A program made the translations under genes and the position numbers. A DNA stretch of 7,645 nt from RYN-433 sp036558265. Its GTDB lineage: Bacteria; Planctomycetota; Phycisphaerae; Tepidisphaerales; Tepidisphaeraceae. The notes under the pieces are model-generated. The model saw nothing but the letters and a program-made list of their open reading frames with translations, had not been told where the DNA came from and ran no database searches. Positions 5,066 to 7,645 of the stretch are shown here, piece by piece. The first letter of the stretch is position 1, and every line of letters starts with the position of its first letter. The DNA is taken from the NCBI GenBank assembly GCA_036558265.1, contig DATBFY010000483.1:1-7645 (forward strand). The letters are read 5' to 3'.

Positions 5066-5707
5066 ATGCCCGGCAAGTTTCATCACGAGACGATCTACCG
5101 AGGGCCCGAGACGCTCGACAAACTCGCCGGCCTGCGGATCACCCTCTGCGGCGCGGGCGCGGTCGGCTCGAACCTCGCGGACAACCTGGTGCGCCAGGGC
5201 GTCGCGCGCCTGCGCGTGATCGACAAGGACCGCGTCGAGGAGCACAACGTCTCCACGCAGACCTACGCCCAGGCGGATGTGGGCGTCTGGAAGGTGGAGG
5301 CGCTGCGAAACCGGCTCTTCAAGGTGGCGGGCGTCGAGGTCGAGGCGATGCGGAAGGAGCTGACGGCCCAGAACGCGCGACAAGCGCTTGCGGACTGCGA
5401 CCTGGTAATCGACGCCTTCGACAACGCCGCCTCACGGCGGCTGGTCCAGGAGACCGTGCGGGCCGCGGGCGTCGCGTGTGTGCACGTCGGGCTTTACGCC
5501 GATTATGCCGAGGTGATCTGGGACGAGCGCTATCGCGTCCCCAATGACGTTGCGGGCGATGTCTGTGATTACCCGATGGCGCGCAACCTGGTGCTGCTGG
5601 CGACGGCGGTCGCGTCCGAGACGATCCTGCGCTTCGCCGCGGACGGCCGGCGCGAGGACTGGTCGGTCACGCTCGCGGACTTCGCCATCCGGCCGATTGA
5701 TGCATGA
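5066..5707 (+). CDS. ThiF/E1-like ubiquitin-like-protein activating enzyme
   Basis: This 213-residue adenylyltransferase starts at ATG 5066 (GTGGA upstream at 5057); the in-frame GTG at 5057 is less likely. It has the full E1/ThiF/MoeB Rossmann signature: GAGAVG (29-34), the acidic strand end DKDRVEEHN with D53, R56 and N61, Q65, the conserved Lys in VWK (K76), and DLVIDAFDN (112-120) with D119-N120. Such enzymes adenylate the C-terminal Gly of a beta-grasp protein. The CxxC zinc pairs of MoeB and ThiF are absent. Cys residues are C28, C111, C138 and C167; C167 in GDVCDYPMARN lies where E1 enzymes carry the thioester Cys and is the best candidate, though this is inference. It lacks the ubiquitin-fold and second catalytic-Cys domains of eukaryotic E1, so it is a short core enzyme, probably dimeric. 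The natural substrate is the Ubl at 964-1212, the only Ubl-like gene seen. It is the last gene of the cluster. Confidence 0.9.
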   Translation: MPGKFHHETIYRGPETLDKLAGLRITLCGAGAVGSNLADNLVRQGVARLRVIDKDRVEEHNVSTQTYAQADVGVWKVEALRNRLFKVAGVEVEAMRKELTAQNARQALADCDLVIDAFDNAASRRLVQETVRAAGVACVHVGLYADYAEVIWDERYRVPNDVAGDVCDYPMARNLVLLATAVASETILRFAADGRREDWSVTLADFAIRPIDA

Positions 5708-5719
5708 CTTCGACGATCA

Positions 5720-5747
5720 TTGCCCGCCCGCGACTCGCCCGTACAAT
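5720..5747 (+). promoter_or_regulatory. Candidate promoter for the dehydratase gene, giving a very short leader
   Basis: TTGCCC (5720-5725) and TACAAT (5742-5747) are separated by 16 bases. A start about 7 bases after the -10 box would leave a leader of under 10 bases before the ATG at 5762. That fits the lack of any Shine-Dalgarno sequence there. It is a consensus-only call. Confidence 0.45.
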
Positions 5748-5761
5748 CGGCGCAACGCAAT

Positions 5762-7507
5762 ATGAATCCCGCCCCCCGCCCGCGCAAAACGCCTGAAGAG
5801 CTCCGCAGCCACCGCTGGTTCGGCCCGGACGACCTGCGCTCGTTCGGCCACCGCTCGCGCATCAAGCAGATGGGATTTGGCGCCCAGGACTACGCCGGCA
5901 AGCCGGTCATCGGCCTCTTGAACACGTGGTCGGATCTGAACACCTGCCACACGCACTTCAAGCAGCGGGTGGAGGAGATCAAGCGCGGGGTCGGGCAGGC
6001 CGGCGGCTTGCCGCTCGAAGTGCCGGTGATGAGCCTCTCCGAATCGTTCATGAAGCCGACGACGATGCTCTATCGCAACCTGGTGGCGATGGAGGTCGAG
6101 GAGACGATTCGCTGCCATCCGCTCGACGGCGTGGTGCTGATGGGCGGGTGCGACAAGACAACTCCGGCGCTGATCATGGGGGCCACGAGCGCCGGCGTCC
6201 CCGCGATCTACTTCCCCGCCGGCCCGATGCTCAAGGGCAACTGGCGCGGCACGACGCTGGGCAGCGGGACGGACGCGTGGAGATACTGGGCCGAGCGCTG
6301 CGCCGGGAACCTGGGCGACTGCGCCTGGCGCGAGATCGAGGATGGCATCGCCCGCTCGCCCGGCCACTGCATGACCATGGGCACCGCCTCGACGATGACC
6401 GCGATCGCCGAGACGCTCGGCCTGACCTTGCCCGGCGCCTCGAGCATCCCGGCCGTCCATTCCGCCCACGCCCGCATGGCCGCCGACACCGGCCGGCGCA
6501 TCGTCGAGATGGTCTGGCAGGATCTCAAGCCGTCCGAGCTGTTGACGAAGGAAGCCTTCGACAACGCGATCACCGCCGACATGGCCATCGGCGGCTCGAC
6601 CAACGCGATCATCCACCTGATCGCCATGGCCGGCCGCGCCGGCATCAAGCTCCCGCTCGACACCTTCGACGCGATCTCCCAGCGCACGCCGGTGATCGCC
6701 AACCTCCGCCCCTCAGGCGAATTCCTGATGGAAGATTTTTATGACGCGGGCGGCCTGCGCGCCCTGCTCTATCGCATCCGCGATCTCCTCCACCTCGATG
6801 CACTCACCTGCACCGGCGAAACCCTCGGCCAGTCCATCGAAGGCGCGGCGGTTTTTAATGACAACGTGATCCTGCCGCTCGACCGCCCGCTGTCGCGCGC
6901 CGGGGCGACGTTCGTGCTGCGCGGCAACCTCGCGCCCGACGGCTGCGTGATCAAGCCGACCGCCGCCGAAGCGCGGCTGCTGAAGCACGCCGGGCCCGCG
7001 ATCGTCTTCAAAGATTACGCCGACTTAAAAGCCCGCATCGACGCCGAGGATCTGCCGGTCACGCCCGATCACGTGATCGTCCTGCAATCCGCCGGGCCCT
7101 TGGGCGCCCCGGGCATGCCCGAGTGGGGGATGCTGCCGATCCCGAAGAAGCTCTTGAAGCAGGGGGTGCGGGACATGGTGCGGATCTCGGACGCGCGGAT
7201 GAGCGGCACGAGCTACGGCACGTGCGTGCTGCACGTCAGTCCCGAGAGCGCGCTGGGCGGCCCGATTGCGCTGGTGCGGGACGGGGACGTGATTGAGCTG
7301 GACGTGCGCGCCCGGCGAATCCACCTCCGCGTCACCGATGAGGAACTGGCGAAGCGCCGCGCCGCCTGGACGCCGCCCTCCGAGCCCAAATTCGACCGCG
7401 GCTACGGCAAGCTTTTCTGCCACGAGTGCACGCAGGCGCACGAGGGGTGTGATTTTCGGTTCCTGCATGCGACGGGACGAGCCGCCCGCGAGCCGGACAT
7501 CTTCTAA
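5762..7507 (+). CDS. IlvD/Edd-family sugar-acid dehydratase, L-arabinonate/D-xylonate dehydratase type
   Basis: This 581-residue enzyme starts at ATG 5762 (a TTG 14 codons earlier is less likely). It dehydrates a sugar acid to the 2-keto-3-deoxy acid using an Fe-S cluster and Mg. The three cluster Cys are C62 (NTCHTH), C130 (GGCDKTTP) and C203 (GHCMTMG). Their spacing matches the [2Fe-2S] cluster of Rhizobium L-arabinonate dehydratase (C59, C127, C200, as I recall). K132 in CDKTTP is the expected carbamylated Lys and S481 in RMSGTSYG the expected catalytic Ser. The start RSHRWFGPDDLRSFGHRSRIKQMGFG, FPAGPMLKGNWRG and the ending CHECTQAHEGCDF, together with the length (close to 580, against about 560-615 for branched-chain IlvD and Edd), favour pentonate dehydratases over IlvD or Edd. 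The exact substrate cannot be fixed from sequence. It follows the E1-like gene by 54 bases but probably has its own promoter and an unrelated metabolic role. Confidence 0.9.
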   Translation: MNPAPRPRKTPEELRSHRWFGPDDLRSFGHRSRIKQMGFGAQDYAGKPVIGLLNTWSDLNTCHTHFKQRVEEIKRGVGQAGGLPLEVPVMSLSESFMKPTTMLYRNLVAMEVEETIRCHPLDGVVLMGGCDKTTPALIMGATSAGVPAIYFPAGPMLKGNWRGTTLGSGTDAWRYWAERCAGNLGDCAWREIEDGIARSPGHCMTMGTASTMTAIAETLGLTLPGASSIPAVHSAHARMAADTGRRIVEMVWQDLKPSELLTKEAFDNAITADMAIGGSTNAIIHLIAMAGRAGIKLPLDTFDAISQRTPVIANLRPSGEFLMEDFYDAGGLRALLYRIRDLLHLDALTCTGETLGQSIEGAAVFNDNVILPLDRPLSRAGATFVLRGNLAPDGCVIKPTAAEARLLKHAGPAIVFKDYADLKARIDAEDLPVTPDHVIVLQSAGPLGAPGMPEWGMLPIPKKLLKQGVRDMVRISDARMSGTSYGTCVLHVSPESALGGPIALVRDGDVIELDVRARRIHLRVTDEELAKRRAAWTPPSEPKFDRGYGKLFCHECTQAHEGCDFRFLHATGRAAREPDIF

Positions 7508-7551
7508 AACGTAAAGAAGTAAAACTGCTCTGCTGAAATCCTCCGCCAATG

Positions 7552-7644
7552 GTCATCCTGAGGGAGTTTCAACGACCGAAGGATCTTGCCTGAGCGACGC
7601 GGGTCGTCGTTCCAGGCTAGATCCTTCGCTGCGCTCAGGATGAC
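7552..7644. repeat. Long imperfect palindrome of the interspersed GTCATCCTGAG/GAAGGATCT type
   Basis: Left arm GTCATCCTGAG (7552-7562) and right arm CTCAGGATGAC (7634-7644) are perfectly complementary. Inner arms AAGGATCT-TGCCTG (7579-7592) and CAGGCT-AGATCCTT (7613-7626) pair with one mismatch. A further small stem, GCGAC with GTCGT, lies in the centre. Elements with these outer and inner words recur, as I recall, in intergenic regions of several high-GC phyla. Here it follows the dehydratase stop by 44 bases and could act as a terminator-like or mRNA-stabilising hairpin, although no U-tract is visible before the window ends. It encodes no protein. Confidence 0.75.
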
Positions 7645-7645
7645 G

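Noticed and set aside
3359..5383. A 674-codon open frame on the minus strand
   Set aside because: It runs antisense through three well-supported + strand genes with E1 motifs and ribosome sites, is Arg/Pro/His/Ala-rich and has no recognisable domain; it is a by-product of high GC.
964..5707. A PRTRC-type Ubl/ThiF cassette
   Set aside because: No ParB-related, JAB (PRTRC-A) or actin-like (PRTRC-D) genes are present, and the Ubl and E1 sequences do not resemble PRTRC-C and PRTRC-ThiF as I recall them.
5717..6616. A 299-codon minus-strand open frame opposite the dehydratase
   Set aside because: Composition is typical of antisense GC-rich shadow, and the + strand has all dehydratase cluster cysteines.
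5762..7507. Branched-chain dihydroxyacid dehydratase (ilvD) proper
   Set aside because: Cys spacing, N-terminal FGPDDLRSFGHRSR-like segment and C-terminal CHECTQAHEGCDF ending point to the pentonate dehydratase branch, and no ilv genes are nearby.
1..7645. CRISPR array, insertion sequence or integrase
   Set aside because: No regularly spaced repeats, transposase or integrase motifs, or flanking target duplications were seen.

Overview
The window reads as a high-GC Planctomycetota (PVC group) chromosome. The first gene ends like the PVC-type haem-binding cytochrome modules, and the two unknown families at 3404-5053 and the ThiF/E1 family look like ones I know mainly from planctomycetes. The phylum is an inference from protein style; there is no phylogenetic marker here.

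Left flank (1-963): the C-terminus of a PVC-type haem-binding protein (+), a strong hairpin terminator that probably serves both strands, and a convergent small secreted PepSY-like protein (-).

Core (964-5707), all on the + strand: (i) an 82-residue ubiquitin-like beta-grasp protein ending in an exposed glycine; (ii) two tandem structured RNAs (1232-1414 and 1422-1624), each with a long terminal helix enclosing a circularly permuted tRNA mimic, the architecture of bacterial YrlA-type Y RNAs; (iii) a rho-independent terminator whose U-tract abuts the next Shine-Dalgarno sequence; (iv) a 524-residue Ro60/Rsr-like protein (TROVE-like helical N-terminus plus a vWA domain with an intact MIDAS); (v) two conserved-looking proteins of unknown function; (vi) a ThiF/E1-like adenylyltransferase. 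The E1 would adenylate the C-terminal glycine of the small Ubl. The Ro-like protein would bind the two Y RNAs through their shared helix and present or gate their tRNA-like ends. The notable hypothesis is that one locus joins a minimal ubiquitin-like activation system to a Ro ribonucleoprotein. No E2, JAB peptidase, RtcB or PNPase gene is visible in the window.

Right flank (5708-7645): a possible nearly leaderless promoter, an IlvD/Edd-family sugar-acid dehydratase most like L-arabinonate/D-xylonate dehydratases, and a long imperfect palindrome of the interspersed GTCATCCTGAG type.
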